Shown: positions 32,976-43,772 of the stretch, one piece after another
How positions within the stretch are numbered: position 1 is the stretch's first letter
How the letters are laid out: each line of letters opens with the position of its first letter
Source: Gonocerus acuteangulatus
Taxonomy: Eukaryota; Arthropoda; Insecta; Hemiptera; Coreidae
Direction of reading: 5' to 3'
NCBI GenBank assembly: GCA_946811695.1
Contig: OX328126.1
Coordinates: forward strand, 88,085,785 to 88,149,784
DNA length: 64,000 bases
Notes under the pieces: model-generated
The model's database searches: none
The model's input: the letters and a program-made list of their open reading frames with translations, nothing else
What the model was told of the DNA's origin: nothing
Made by a program: the position numbers and the translations under genes

Positions 32976-33340
32976 TATATGTGCCCGTTAACACAATGCA
33001 GGCCAGAGTTTTTGTTTTTTCGCCACGAAACTTGGTATGTAGTATTCCCTCATCAAACGATTGAACGAGTTCGTTAACCAACAAAATCGGTCTATCCGGA
33101 GGGGAGGGGGGGGGGGTTTACTCCGGAGCCAAAGTAGTTATTTGTCAATACCAGCCATAATTGTTGTTGTATTTCAACGAAACTCGGTATTTGTTGTGGT
33201 CAACTGAAGAGAAAATTTTTTTGTAAAAATAAACTAAATCGGTTGACTAGAAGGGGGAGTTTACTCCGGACAGAAATTACTAATTTGCTCATACCGGTCG
33301 TAATTTCTGCTGTATTGTAACGAAACGCGGTATACGTCCT
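32811..33340 (+). repeat. Third copy of the 3573-type dispersed repeat
   Basis: From GCACTTTCCTCCGAAGGAAA through the (AT)n run to GTAACGAAACGCGGTATACG. It has only two tandem units (anchors near 33088 and 33240), the first enlarged by a G-run expansion. It shares both ends with the copy at 5847-6760, which defines the family. Confidence 0.85.
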
Positions 33341-33561
33341 AGGTATGTAGACGAATAGTAAATTGTTTTGTAATAAATTTATCTTTGTAATTGTCTATGT
33401 TCTGTAATTAAAAAATGTTTTGAATCGAATAAATTATGTTTCCGAAGTGTTTTCAAGATATGTAAAACAAATACCGTATTGTTTTTTTCAATTTGAAACA
33501 TCTTAAATTATGTTGAATGGACTTGGGCCCCTTCAAATTTTATAATGAATCTGGCTGTTAA

Positions 33562-33777
33562 TTTTGAAAGTGGCCTAACTCCATTCTTGATAAGAAAACG
33601 CACGTTATTTACTTAATAATTTCCACTATATTTGCAGGAACTTTAGATTTAACATCCTTAGATACGCTTAAGCAGTATGACTCATTAGTATCTTATACGT
33701 ATATTTTTAAATTCATTGAAACGCAAAACTTTCAATATCTCGATTTGAAGATAAATGGAGTTAGGCCACTTTCAAAA
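33562..33777. mobile_element. 216-bp MITE-like inverted repeat
   Basis: TTTTGAAAGTGGCCTAACTC (23-bp arm at 33562-33584) and its perfect complement at 33755-33777. The interior is AT-rich. The TSD is ambiguous (TTA/TA region). Confidence 0.75.
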
Positions 33778-35480
33778 TAAGCGGCTCATATATAAATACT
33801 ATCGAGTTAGCGGTAAACAGCCGAATGTGTAAAGGTTAGTTTTTAGGATTTTTCCAGAGAGAAATATTTGTTCCTGTCCATCGAGATAGAAATAGCGAGG
33901 ATATAAATGTATAGGGAGCGCTACCATCGGCGGAGGTGTGAACTACTATAGAGGGGACAAGAGCCGCTGTGTTTGCATAGGACAGCCTGCTATAGCTGTC
34001 AGCTTGCAGTTTATTGCTGTTTGCTTTGACTCATGCTCTCATATCCTTCGTCGCCATTTCTGTAGTCCTGTCACTCGTTTCCCATGGCGCTATTTCTATA
34101 CCATTTGTTATATTGGCAGAATATGGCCAACGTTTGTTTTGTTATTATCTTGGTTTATTTGGCGAGATGTAATAAAAAATATAATGGCAAATAATTTCAG
34201 GCATTTTCTGACATTCCCATCTGTCAGATAGGCATTTAGGACAATCATATTGCCAATAAATTCTCAAACCCCAAGAGTTCTTATTCCCCAATAATCCTTT
34301 CCTCCATGTATCGTTTATTTAACAGTATCTTGTAGTTTACTACTTAAATGGCTCGGAAAGCTTGGGATGTCAGGGCACGCGGAAGCCGACCATTCAAACA
34401 TTTCCTAAATCTTAGATCAATCTGTACATTTTAGCGCGGTACACCCTCCCCCCCCCCCTTCAAAGGGGGGAAACCCGACTAATATTTTAACCTTGTAATG
34501 CCAAGTACATTTTTGATGTATGGAATAAAATTAAATAATTTTTTAGGCTATATATCTAACCATTTTTAAATAAAATTGTAACCGGTAATAAACTAGGAAA
34601 ATGTAACGAATCTATTCTAAAGATTAATAAAGGTTGTTATGAAATGTGTGATAAAGAAAACTCATTCGAAGAACGTGCTCAAAATTCTATAATCTTGAGT
34701 TCGTAATGAACATTTTTTTTCTTTCCTATTGCCTCAGCTTCTCTTCTATTGCATATAAGAGTACAATGAATATATTTGTAAAACAAGATAAGTAAATGAG
34801 AAACATGCTTGAAATAGTGTTTCCTAGAACAAAGTTAAGAAAGATGGAGGGAGTAATTCCCGCTTAAAGCACAGTAAGTTTGGCCCCTCTTGATTTTCTT
34901 GGAGTTTTCGTGGGAGTAGGGGTTCACGATCTACACAAAAGATCAAAACAAAATGTCAACTGTTTCATTTTGAGCTTTCCAAATGGCACTATGTATAAGA
35001 ACGGAACTTTTAAAAGGAAAATATGAATTGAAGGAAATCGTTCATCAGGATTCACAATCGTTTCTTAAGTTGTACAAGTGTTATGATTTTATGTCGTAAA
35101 AGTTAGTTAAAAGTTCCTAAAATCAATGTTTTTTGTTTTTTTGTTTTTTTTTATAAACGTATAAACTGTGATCAAATAGCAGCTTCTGTAAACATATATG
35201 AGAAGGTCTTTACATATTTAAATTACAATTAAACTTGTTTCAGTGTCGAAAAATAATAATTTTTTGTCGCTGGAGAGGAATGGGAGCAAATCATGGACAG
35301 GAAAATAATTTTTCCCCAAAACATTTATTGTATCAAATGTGGAATTACAACAATCAGTCCAGTAAAAAAATATATGGGTATCAAGAAACATCATTAATAC
35401 AAAAATTAAATAACATTGGTTTAAGTAATTCACCCTGCGCCATTCCTTATTTAACTATTTTTGCATTATTTGTCTTGTGG
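33778..35480. other. Unassigned sequence
   Basis: A 97-codon frame at 33938-34231 is hydrophobic and cysteine-rich but starts at a non-ATG codon and matches nothing I know. C- and G-runs lie at 34449-34468. No tRNA, TIR or tandem repeat noticed. Confidence 0.35.
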
Positions 35481-35485
35481 AATGT

Positions 35486-35990
35486 TTTTTTTTTTTTTTT
35501 TTTTTTTTTTTTATTTCAGGCTCTATAAAGTGAATTTAAAATTCCCGCCTCGTTGTTGATTCCCTCTAGAATGCAGACTGCGAGTACACCCCCCCCCCTC
35601 TTTCCGCCACAGAGCTATGTATTATGCACCCGGAAGCGCTGAACGCCTCCATGAATTCTGCAAGCCTGTCGTTGGTGTGCTGCTCCTTTATCAAGATATT
35701 TAGGTCCTCGTCCTCCGGAGGGTCCTGAATCAAGGATGAGGCTTTCAATGTCCTTCAGGAATTAATTACATGCCCTAAAGCGCTTAAAGTTTCTCTTGCT
35801 TTGGTAATAAATTTACGTTCCGTGAAGAATCTACAGCAAATTTCAGCATTTTTTTCATCGCTAGCTAAAAAAATCGCATAATATCGAGAAATAACACTCA
35901 ATAAACCATTATCAAACAAATCTACCTTTCTTAATCTTTGCAGAAGAGAGAAACAGGGATCCTTCACCAAAGTTAAACAAAGTCAGTGGA
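35486..35990 (-). pseudogene. Poly(A)-ended broken ORF, possible retrocopy
   Basis: On the minus strand two open stretches in the same frame (about 35970-35758 and 35754-35566) are split by one TGA at 35757-35755. Together they would give roughly 130 residues with a charged, helical look: LLQRLRKVDLFDNGLLSVI, AIFLASDEKNAEICCRFF, then PPEDEDLNILIKEQHTNDR. The strand ends CCTGAAATAAA directly followed by a ~26-nt A-run (35486-35511), as in a processed pseudogene or retroelement tail. I do not recognise the family and no convincing TSD is visible. It could also be the end of an unknown LINE or a host gene. Confidence 0.45.
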
Positions 35991-36243
35991 GTGGTTCATG
36001 TTTAGTTTGGATTACTAAATGTGATCTAATTTTAACACATAATTTATTTGTTTATATATTTTTTTATTAAATTCGAAACCAAAATTTGTTTTCTCGGCAA
36101 AACTCCTGATTAATATAAAAATAAACCACAGTTGAAATTAATTTTCGAAAGATTGATAAGTACGCTGTGTTTTTAGCAACCCAATATATTTGGGCAGCCC
36201 TCTTATGTTGTTTTAAATAAAGAATTTCTTTCTTCTTCTGATT

Positions 36244-36371
36244 CAATCATATATTATATATTTTCCATTCGTTATCAATCATATATTATATATTTTCCAT
36301 TCGTTATCAATCATATATTATATATTTTCCATTCGTTATCAATCATATATTATATATTTTCCATTCGTTAT
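36244..36371. repeat. Four perfect 32-bp repeats
   Basis: Unit CAATCATATATTATATATTT then TCCATTCGTTAT, starting at 36244, 36276, 36308 and 36340, with no difference between units. Confidence 0.97.
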
Positions 36372-36544
36372 CAATAATAAATGTACGTTAAAATGTAAAT
36401 AAATAAGTAATCATTTATTATGTATCCCACTAAATTGGCAAAGGAATAAATTTGCTTAATCTTTCATAAAACAGCATTGGACTAAAATGTTGACAATGAC
36501 AATATATTAATAAAGCGTTGCCAATAATAGCAAGATCTACTTGC

Positions 36545-36680
36545 AAGATCTAAACGCCTTTGATTTTTATGAGGGAGAAGAAGGTTCGAGTCCCACCTGT
36601 AGCAGGAATTTTTCTCATTACAGGGTCCTTTGAGAAGTTTTCTAGCTGCACTAAAAAAGTCGGCGCGCCGTTAAAACTGT
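36545..36680 (+). repeat. Degraded SINE family A
   Basis: A SINE A head remnant (CCTTTGATTTTTATGAGGGA, then B-box GGTTCGAGTCCC), CAGGAATTTTTCTCATTAC, and a collapsed tail (GGCGCGCCGTTAAAA). The hairpin loop of the tail is deleted. Confidence 0.7.
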
Positions 36681-37169
36681 TAGTTTGCGGAAGTGAATAT
36701 GTATCTTCTACTATATATTTGTCAAATACCACTCACTGACCTATCATCGCCCAGCTATGACTACTTGACAGAAAAATTTGAAATTTTGCATGGATATTCG
36801 ATTTAGGATGTAAACACTGGCTAAGAAAGTTTTTTTTTTTTTTATATATATTCAAATGTTTAAGTATTTTTAAAGGGGTTTGAATTTTTATTTGGTTTTA
36901 AAGAGAGCATGCACGCCTAGGCAGCATGCGTTGCTATGACGATAACAGGTCAGGTGTTACCGTACTGCATCTATTTCATAATATTATTTTTATTTTCGGT
37001 TTATTTCAACAATGGTTGCAGACCTTGAATTACTAGAAATAAACTGTGATTTTGTCCCTCATAGAGTTTAAACTAGACCTGGTGATGGTCCATCCGAGGT
37101 AATAATATCCTGAACCCTTGCACAGCCATCAGCATCCCCGGTCAGAGCACTTCTTGGTAATGCTTGCAA

Positions 37170-37459
37170 ATACAATGGGTGTTTCGAAATTCCAACTTGG
37201 AAACATAAATTTTTATATCGAGAACCGATATATTATGTTGATTTTAAATCGCATTTCCACAAAGATCCAAATCCCATCACTGTTTAGGTTGGCAAAGTCC
37301 TTACGATTGATACACTACTTCAAGACACTCCATAGGACAATGGTGTTACGACGGCTTGGAATACCCAGAAAGATGGAAGATGCTCTTGGAAATAATTCGG
37401 CAGCAGTCGATAAGCTGCTCAAATTTTTAAAAATAACCGGACTTAACCGTCTTGTATAA
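37170..37459 (+). pseudogene. LINE ORF2 C-terminal fragment
   Basis: The open end ...RRLGIPRKMEDALGNNSAAV then DKLLKFLKITGLNRLV and stop resembles the terminal helix of the RNase H LINE at 26019 (VQKVLKFIKDIGLYHQI). Upstream codons are poorly matched. Its 3' UTR-like sequence leads to the 80-nt A-run at 37779-37858, which may be its poly(A) tail. Confidence 0.6.
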
Positions 37460-37777
37460 TAATTGTGGTATAGCTATACAGTTTTCTCTGGCTCATATCC
37501 TTGAATATAGGTGTATATAAGTGTATGTTTCTATCTATTTAATTACCTTTATTTATGTATTTTATCTTTCTATTTATTGATTTATCCTTAGCTACTTTTG
37601 TTACCTCTTGTTTAGTTTTATTTGCCTGTTTAACTCATTGCTGTGATATTTTTTGTTACCATTTTTCCTTGTTAACCTTTTAGCTGTTACACCTGTTTTT
37701 ACTTTTTTTAGTGTATACTTTTAATATTAGATTCTGTTATATTCTGTTAAGTTCTTAGTAGGGAGATTGAAAGTGCC

Positions 37778-37778
<1 letters not shown>

Positions 37779-37862
<84 letters not shown>

Positions 37863-37970
37863 TATATACATATAAAATGAAAAGTACCGGTATAAAGGAA
37901 AAAAAATATATATAAAAAAAAAAAAAGAAACATAAAAAATGTAATTTAAAATTAAAATTAAAGTACCGGT

Positions 37971-38005
<35 letters not shown>

Positions 38006-38063
38006 TGGAATTTAAAAATAAATAATTAAAAATAAAAGAGTGCCGGTTATATAATTGAGGGGG

Positions 38064-38106
<43 letters not shown>

Positions 38107-38115
38107 AGAGAGAGA
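37779..38115 (+). repeat. Three long A-runs
   Basis: A-tracts at about 37779-37858, 37976-38003 and 38065-38103, the last followed by (GA)n. The intervening segments share the words TAAAATGAAAAGTACCGGT / AAAGTACCGGTAATT / AGAGTGCCGGTTAT, so this looks like a tail amplified with its flank. Poly-F frames on the minus strand are artefacts. Confidence 0.8.
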
Positions 38116-38223
38116 AAGATACTCGGGAGCATGCGGTGAGTGATTCGTGCAGCTGTTTTGCACGGTAGGGCGATGACGACCATGGGGTTCTTTCGCCCAA
38201 AAACGGCACAAACAAAACAAACT

Positions 38224-38302
38224 CCATAGGAAACCACCTCCTAGGTTTACTATTCGAGCAGTCAATAGGACCATAGGAAACCACCTCCTAGGTTTACTAT
38301 TT
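38224..38302 (+). repeat. Short direct duplication
   Basis: CCATAGGAAACCACCTCCTA and GGTTTACTATT occur at 38224-38254 and again at 38272-38302. Confidence 0.9.
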
Positions 38303-38384
38303 CAAGAACATAGGATAGAAGAACTATATCGAATGAAGATATAACAAAGCTGATTGTAGAAAGAGAACAAAGAGATTGGATAAA

Positions 38385-38570
38385 TCTGTAAGGTCGACGC
38401 CTGCCATTTTCAAAAGGTGAGCTGGCATTTGCTACAAGCTAGATATGCCAGTTCGATCTCCGCGCACTCTAGCGGCATGGTGAACTGACAAGGGAGTGGA
38501 TCGGGAGATCACTTATCTCACTCATAATAGAAACCTCTGCAAGAGGCAGACGGTGATAAAAAAAATAATA
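38385..38570 (+). repeat. Possible tRNA-derived repeat
   Basis: GTCGACGCCTGCCATTTTC ... AGATATGCCAGTTCGATCTC has a B-box-like AGTTCGATCTC and is followed by an A-rich end (GGTGATAAAAAAAATAAT). Only one copy is visible, so this is tentative. Confidence 0.3.
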
Positions 38571-38986
38571 TACATGTGACTTCATATATATGCATATCAT
38601 ATATACTGGTTGCCGTAACCTAGAGGTAACCCGTTATCTGTAGGTTACCAGTAACAGCAGTGTAACCAATATAAGTTAAATTTCGTTGTCAATAATAAAT
38701 GTACGTTAAAATTTAAAAATTTACGTTTCTCAGGTGTAATTTTGAAACCCCCCCGTTATATCAGCGAGCATCACCAAGAAGTGTTCTGACTGGGGATGCT
38801 GATGGGTGAAGAGGCTGTGCAAGGGTTCGGGATATTATTACCTCGGATGGACCATCACCAGGTATAGCGAAAAAAAAATGTTATTTTGTCCTTTACAGCA
38901 TAAAGTCTATGAAGGACAGGTCAGTTCTAGTAATTCAAGGATTGCCATTACAATTCAAATTAACCGAAATTAAAAATAATAATATG

Positions 38987-39198
38987 GGATGACCCGATGG
39001 CCGTGAGGGTTAAGGCGTGAGCACTTAACACTCCGTGCCAAAGGTCTTGGGTTCGATTCCCACTAGGGGTGGTGGCTTTTCTTTCGAAAAAAGAAAAGGC
39101 ATCACCCCTATCCTGGCTAGAAAAGGGCGGTAACCTATAGATAACCCGTCCTAAAAATTCGTAGTTAATAATAAATGGACGTTAAAATTTAAATAAAT
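38987..39198 (+). repeat. Full tRNA-derived SINE (family B) with TSD
   Basis: Head GGATGACCCGATGGCCGTGA with a B box GGTTCGATTCC, body GGGGTGGTGGCTTTTCTTTC, AAGGCATCACCCCTATCCTG, a GGTAACCTATAGATAACC box and tail AATGGACGTTAAAATTTAAA. The perfect 15-bp TSD AAAAATAATAATATG lies at 38972-38986 and 39199-39213. It inserted into the right arm of the foldback element and is therefore younger than it. Confidence 0.95.
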
Positions 39199-39415
39199 AA
39201 AAATAATAATATGAAATGCTGCCTAGGCGAGCATGCTCTCTTTAAAACTAAAAATTCAAACCCCTTTAAAACCAAAAAAAAAAAAACTTTCTTAGCGAGT
39301 GTTTACGTCCCAAAGGGAGTCCATGCAAAATTTCAAATTTTTCTGTCAAGTGGTTTGGACTAGGCGATGATAGGTCAGTGAGGCAGTTAGTGAATGAGTG
39401 GTATTTGTCAAATAT

Positions 39416-39417
<2 letters not shown>

Positions 39418-39499
<82 letters not shown>
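39418..39499. repeat. (TA)n(GA)n microsatellite
   Basis: About 50 bp of TA followed by about 30 bp of GA, abutting the right end of the foldback element. Confidence 0.95.
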
Positions 39500-39503
<4 letters not shown>

Positions 39504-39904
39504 AAGAGTAGAGAAAAAAAAGGACATTTTTCTGAGGGTCGTTGCAGTTGTTTTCATGAAAATTCTATAAAAAGTGTAACTTCGCATGGACGAACTACTG
39601 AGGATAATATTTATTTTCATTCTCCCGCCTGTTCGTCCATTGGCGGTGTCTTTTATCGAACTACAGTTTATGTAAAACACTATAAAAATTGATTATGTCT
39701 CCTTTAAGACTAGACAAGGCTTTGATAGATCAGGCAGGGAAGATACTGTTTATCAAAACTAGCCAAAGCTAAGGCAGAAAAACTGTGAACCTCCTAGCAA
39801 TAAGGCTATTACTGAGGTAATTTTTCCTGCGGTATGCCCGGAATATAGGCTACACCCTCCAACTGCACCAGCTATTTGAACAAAAAACATAATAGTTATT
39901 CCAA

Positions 39905-40470
39905 TATTCTTCAATAAAAGAGATAAACAAAGTCAATTCATTTATTTGTTCTTGTTGAAAGAGAATAAAACTACACGTCAAAAATGTAAATTATCTGGAA
40001 AATAAAACTGCTCTGGCTAACCATTTCATAAAATATAAGCATGTATTCGACTTCGCAAATATAGAAAAGGTAAGAAAAATAAAGTAAAACTTTCACATCA
40101 TAAAAACAGGAAAAAAACGGTTAACAAAAAAAATTAAATAAAATATTTAACTATTATATATTTTAATTTAATTAGCTTTTATCTCTTGACAAAATCTAAA
40201 AAATGTATTTTATTATAATGGACTTATTTTGTTCTGGATGATCGATTTTTGGAATCTATCGATTTTACACAGCTGATCGACGCTATAAGTAGAAAATAGT
40301 AACCTCATATTGGACGTGGCCATTGTACGGGAAGGTTCGCCTTAATACAATTAGGCTATAAGTTTTAGTTTATTGCGTTTTTTAGCTCCTGAAGAGGCAC
40401 CTGAGGTGTGAAACATGTAGAGCAAGAATAAATGAATTGACTTTGTTAATTTTCTTTTATTGACCTCCGC
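39905..40470. mobile_element. Penelope-like element with partial inverted ends
   Basis: Left end (AACAAAGTCAATTCATTTAT then TTGTTCTTG) is the inverse of the right end (CAAGAATAAATGAATTGACT, TTGTT). The right end carries a hammerhead-like motif and the family terminus TTTATTGACCTCCGC. The left copy lacks the motif. The interior is AT-rich and non-coding. Confidence 0.6.
40385..40423 (+). ncRNA. Hammerhead-like ribozyme motif, ACATGT class
   Basis: GCTC, CTGAAGA, a GGCACC/GGTGTG hairpin with loop TGA, GAAAC, ATGTA, GAGC. Stem I (GCTC/GAGC) is perfect and the core boxes are intact (N7 = A). Stem III can be the self-complementary ACATGT. Confidence 0.5.
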
Positions 40471-40604
40471 TTGAAAAATATTGGATTGAAGAAGATTGGG
40501 TCACTAAAAAATGTAAGTAATAGTTATTTATTTACGAAGACAGGTATAGTTGGGATTCGGCTAGTAGAAAAACGTCAGACTTTCAAAAAGAGATCTGTGT
40601 TTTG

Positions 40605-40639
40605 GACGTTTCGACTGCAACAATGGCAGCCTTCTTCAG
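40605..40639 (-). ncRNA. Hammerhead-like ribozyme motif, ACGTC class
   Basis: Minus strand: CTGAAGA, A, GGCTGC/GCAGTC hairpin (one G-U pair, loop of 7), GAAAC, GTC. The flanks TTTTTTAG and CAAAAC can pair weakly. It resembles the two copies at 53544 and 54078. Confidence 0.5.
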
Positions 40640-40659
40640 CTAAAAAATATATACAACTT

Positions 40660-41636
40660 ATAAGTAAAGAAAATGTACAACTAGTAAGTAAAAGACAGGC
40701 AGAAATGAGCGGAGTATATATATCAATACAATAAATTTTAACCAATCTTATTTTTAAAAAACAATGAAAATACGCTAGTTGGAAAGAAAAACAGCATGTA
40801 GAAAGTGTTAGTAAAAACAGTACAAAAAAAATTAAACAGTAAAAACAACGAACATTTTTTATGTAGTGAAAAACAAAATCTATTTTATAAGTGAATACAA
40901 TTTATAACAATTAATATATAGATACATACCACTAGAGAATGCCTAGGGGGGAGGGAGGAAGACCTCGAGGACAACTTAGGTAACCATGGTTAGAAGTATG
41001 AACGACAGCAACTACACCGGTGGTCTTTATAGTTATGAAAAAGGGTGGGGAGGCGGTAAATCGGTGAAAATGAAAGTTACAATTTCTGGGTTGTAAAGGC
41101 GGGTTGTAAAGGAGGTTGTAAAAGGTGTTAAGAGCTTTGGGACACACAAGTAGAAAAATTGTCTGGAGCCTGGGAACAAAGATAAAAAAGGAGGTCAGGA
41201 CAATTTATGGAAGACGGAGGAGTAAGCAGGGGAGATGTTTTGTTTGTCGGTTTTGTAATTAATGTTAATGGGGTTTAAGTTAATGTGGACGCATTCGGAA
41301 ATCTGTCGCTTTTTGGTGTTTCGTTCAGTGGAAAGTATTTTAGTGTCGTCAAAGTTGAAAGTGTGAGGTTCGCAACAAAGACGATTTGCTTAAATTTAAA
41401 TAAGAAAAAAAAAATGAAATTTCCACAGTTAATAAGAAAAGTCAAAAGTAGCAATATAAAATACGATAAAATTTGAATAGAACATTAAAAAAAATCAACA
41501 CTTGTGTATAAAATATTCACAGCTATGTCAGTGAAACTTAATTCCTTTAGTTTACATTAAACTCAAAGGATAGCATTGATAAACTTTTTTTTTTTCTAGA
41601 AAATACTACTACTAAAAGAAAAAATAATTAAATAAA
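40660..41636. other. Unassigned AT-rich sequence
   Basis: No repeat or coding signal recognised. Open frames at 40932-41147 minus and 41285-41476 are low-complexity. Confidence 0.35.
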
Positions 41637-41861
41637 TTACTTTTTCTTAACTTTAACTGTATTTTCTTTGCGTGACGCAGCTTTTCTAAGAGATCTCTGA
41701 AGAGTCCCTTTCGAAACTTTGCATATTTTCTCTTCCTTAGAGGATTCTTCACTTCGACCAGTAACTAATCTCTCAGCCTCAGACATCACACTTTCCCTTA
41801 TCACTAAGTCTCGATAATTTTTAAAATTAAAAGCCATTTTTTTTATAGAGGAGGTCTTCAT
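41637..41861 (-). other. Small lysine-rich open frame, uncertain
   Basis: 74 codons on the minus strand, starting MKTSSIKKMAFNFKNYRD and ending in a basic tail (KVSKGTLQRSLRKAASRK). The KVSKGTLQRSL segment faintly recalls the helix-turn-helix of pogo/jerky-type transposases (STLxRRL), but the rest does not. The start codon given (ATG at 41861) has no supporting context. It may be chance. Confidence 0.2.
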
Positions 41862-41869
41862 CCTCTTTC

Positions 41870-42565
41870 TTATAGAGGAAATCGTCAGAGCTCTTCATAT
41901 GAAGAGAAAAAAAAAGGTCGGGCGGCTCCTGCAATTCATTGAATTTTAACGATTTCCGGCTGATAAAAATAAAGAATTGCTCGTCATTTTCGAAAAAAAT
42001 AATATTTCTAAAAAATCCTGCGTACTGTACTAGATTTAACCTTCTTCTTTCAAAATTATTTTAGTTTTTGGTTCTAGATTAGAAAGTAAAAAGGGGGTTT
42101 ACGTTCGTGAGACACAGTTTCATTTTATTTCGAAAGATTAAATTTTTTTACTTTAACAACTCATTTAAAACTTTTGACATAAAGAATTGAAAAATAATGA
42201 TTTATTTGTTATCCATAAATTGGAGAAAATGGCTTTGATTTTGATTTCTCGCATTTATGAAGAATGTCTTAGAAACCTAGGCTATGAAGATGACTTAAAC
42301 TCTTAGAAAATTAAAAGAGGGTTCTTTTCTTGATTGATTTCATCCTCCATAAAAGTCTAAAGGCTTTATTTTCTTCTTTCAATATAAAACAAGCAATTTC
42401 TTGAAGTGGGCGAGACTAGGGCAGCAAATTGAGGAATAAATTCCTGGCAGGAGCTCAGGATTCCGTTGGGGGAATGACCTGGTCATAAAACCTACAGAAT
42501 TATCTTACATTCGACAATCATATTCCAGATTGATAAGGAGGAGAGGGAGACAATTCACCTGCTTT
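41870..42565. other. Unassigned sequence
   Basis: No repeat, RNA gene or coding signal recognised. Confidence 0.35.
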
Positions 42566-42567
42566 CT

Positions 42568-42992
42568 CTAAGGGTGCGTTTACATCTGACACTTCTCGCA
42601 GGAAATATATGTCAGGTGTATGATAGATATTCTCTTGAAGGTTTACATACTGACAGAAATAGCTAGACATTTATGTCATCGATATGTATAGGACAGTTCT
42701 GGATTTGTTCTAATTTGCGATAAATTCACCAAAAGCAAAAATAATCAGTGTTTACATCTGTTGGTATAGAAGTGTCGAGAATACAGCTAGCAGCCAAGAT
42801 ATTTATCTCTGAAATTAAATTCTTCTCGTAAAAATCTGTGTTTACACCTGGTGGTATAGAAGTGTCGACACTTATAGTTCGTGATAGAAATATATATCTC
42901 AGACATAAATTGCTCATGGTTTACACTAGTCGCAATTTCTGTCTGATATAAATTTCCTGCAATAACTAGCAAGTGTAAAACCCACCCTAAGT
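42568..42992. mobile_element. MITE, TTTACATCTGACA family, longer copy
   Basis: It starts CTAAGGGTGCGTTTACATCT and ends ACACCCACCC-like (GTGTAAAACCCACCCTAAG). It shares GACACTTCTC, CAGGAAATATAT, AATTTCCTGCAATAACTA and the terminal GGGTG with 14253-14497. Internal GTGTTTACAYCTG boxes repeat at about 42749 and 42838. No transposase; TSD unclear. Confidence 0.7.
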
Positions 42993-43002
42993 CTCGTAAG
43001 GG

Positions 43003-43140
43003 AGTGGCGAGAGCGCATGCGCGACTCCCCACTACCCACGAGAGAGTGGAAGGGACGACGGGCAGCTGTGGAAGTTGCTCCTCTCTCTCTCTCTCCTGTC
43101 CTCTCTCCTCAAGAGAAAAAAAAAGGCCCGTATCAGTAGA
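43003..43140. promoter_or_regulatory. GC-rich island with NRF1-like palindrome
   Basis: A short GC- and CpG-rich segment in AT-rich surroundings holds the palindrome GCGCATGCGC (43013-43022), identical to the consensus of NRF1/Ewg-type factors, followed by a (TC)n tract. No gene start can be tied to it, so a promoter role is only suggested. Confidence 0.25.
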
Positions 43141-43772
43141 CACCAAAGGAAATCTATTCAAGAGGTATAGTATCCTCTATTTCCGAAACATGCAAAATAG
43201 ACAGGGGGGGTTTTCATTCTAAACAACAGAATGCATGCCTGCATTTAGCTAACATATTTTTACAATATTAAATATAAATTCTAATCTAAATCATTTGCTT
43301 TTATGATCTTAAAAGACTATATAAATAGCCAAATATCGCTAAAATACAAAATGAAGAAGTACACATTCGAATTAAACACCAAACGTTCGTGATTCAAGAT
43401 TTAATTTTAGACTCTGAAGCCACTTATGATAGCAGGTAGCATTGGAGAAAAGAGAATTTTCATTTTATTTATTTGTTAATTTAAATTTATTTTTTTATAA
43501 AATTTCATTTTCACTTATTCGTGGAAGATATATGTGCCTATATGTATGTACGTGAGTGTATGTATACGTCTGTATGTACATGTCTATGTGTATGCATATA
43601 TTATGTGTTACACTTATTGTATATAAAGCAATATTTATATGTAATGCAATTATATAGTAATGTTTTAATATATATAATAGCGTACATACTTATAACTGTT
43701 ATATCAATTTGTAAAATACTTTTATTGTAAATTTTTACTTCATATGAAGTGTCAATAAGAATATGTAATAAC

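Larger units (their letters stand above)
36712..39415. mobile_element. 2.7 kb foldback element
   Basis: Long imperfect inverted arms, 36712-37155 and 38752-39415. Matching pieces: TTTGTCAAATACCACTCACT with CTGACCTATCATCGC; AAATTTGAAATTTTGCATGG; CTTTAAAGAGAGCATGC-type words; CCTTGAATTACTAGAA; GGTCCATCCGAGGTAATAAT; CCTTGCACAGCC; GAGCACTTCTTGGT. The right arm is lengthened by a SINE B insertion. The loop contains a LINE fragment, A-runs, a short duplication and a SINE-like piece. No transposase. A fragment of the family lies at 14936-15080. Confidence 0.85.

Noticed and set aside
33938..34231. 97-codon hydrophobic frame as a membrane protein gene
   Set aside because: It starts at a non-ATG codon, has no recognisable family and sits in unannotated AT-rich DNA; not enough to call.
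37727..38284. Minus-strand frames rich in phenylalanine
   Set aside because: They are translations of long A-runs.
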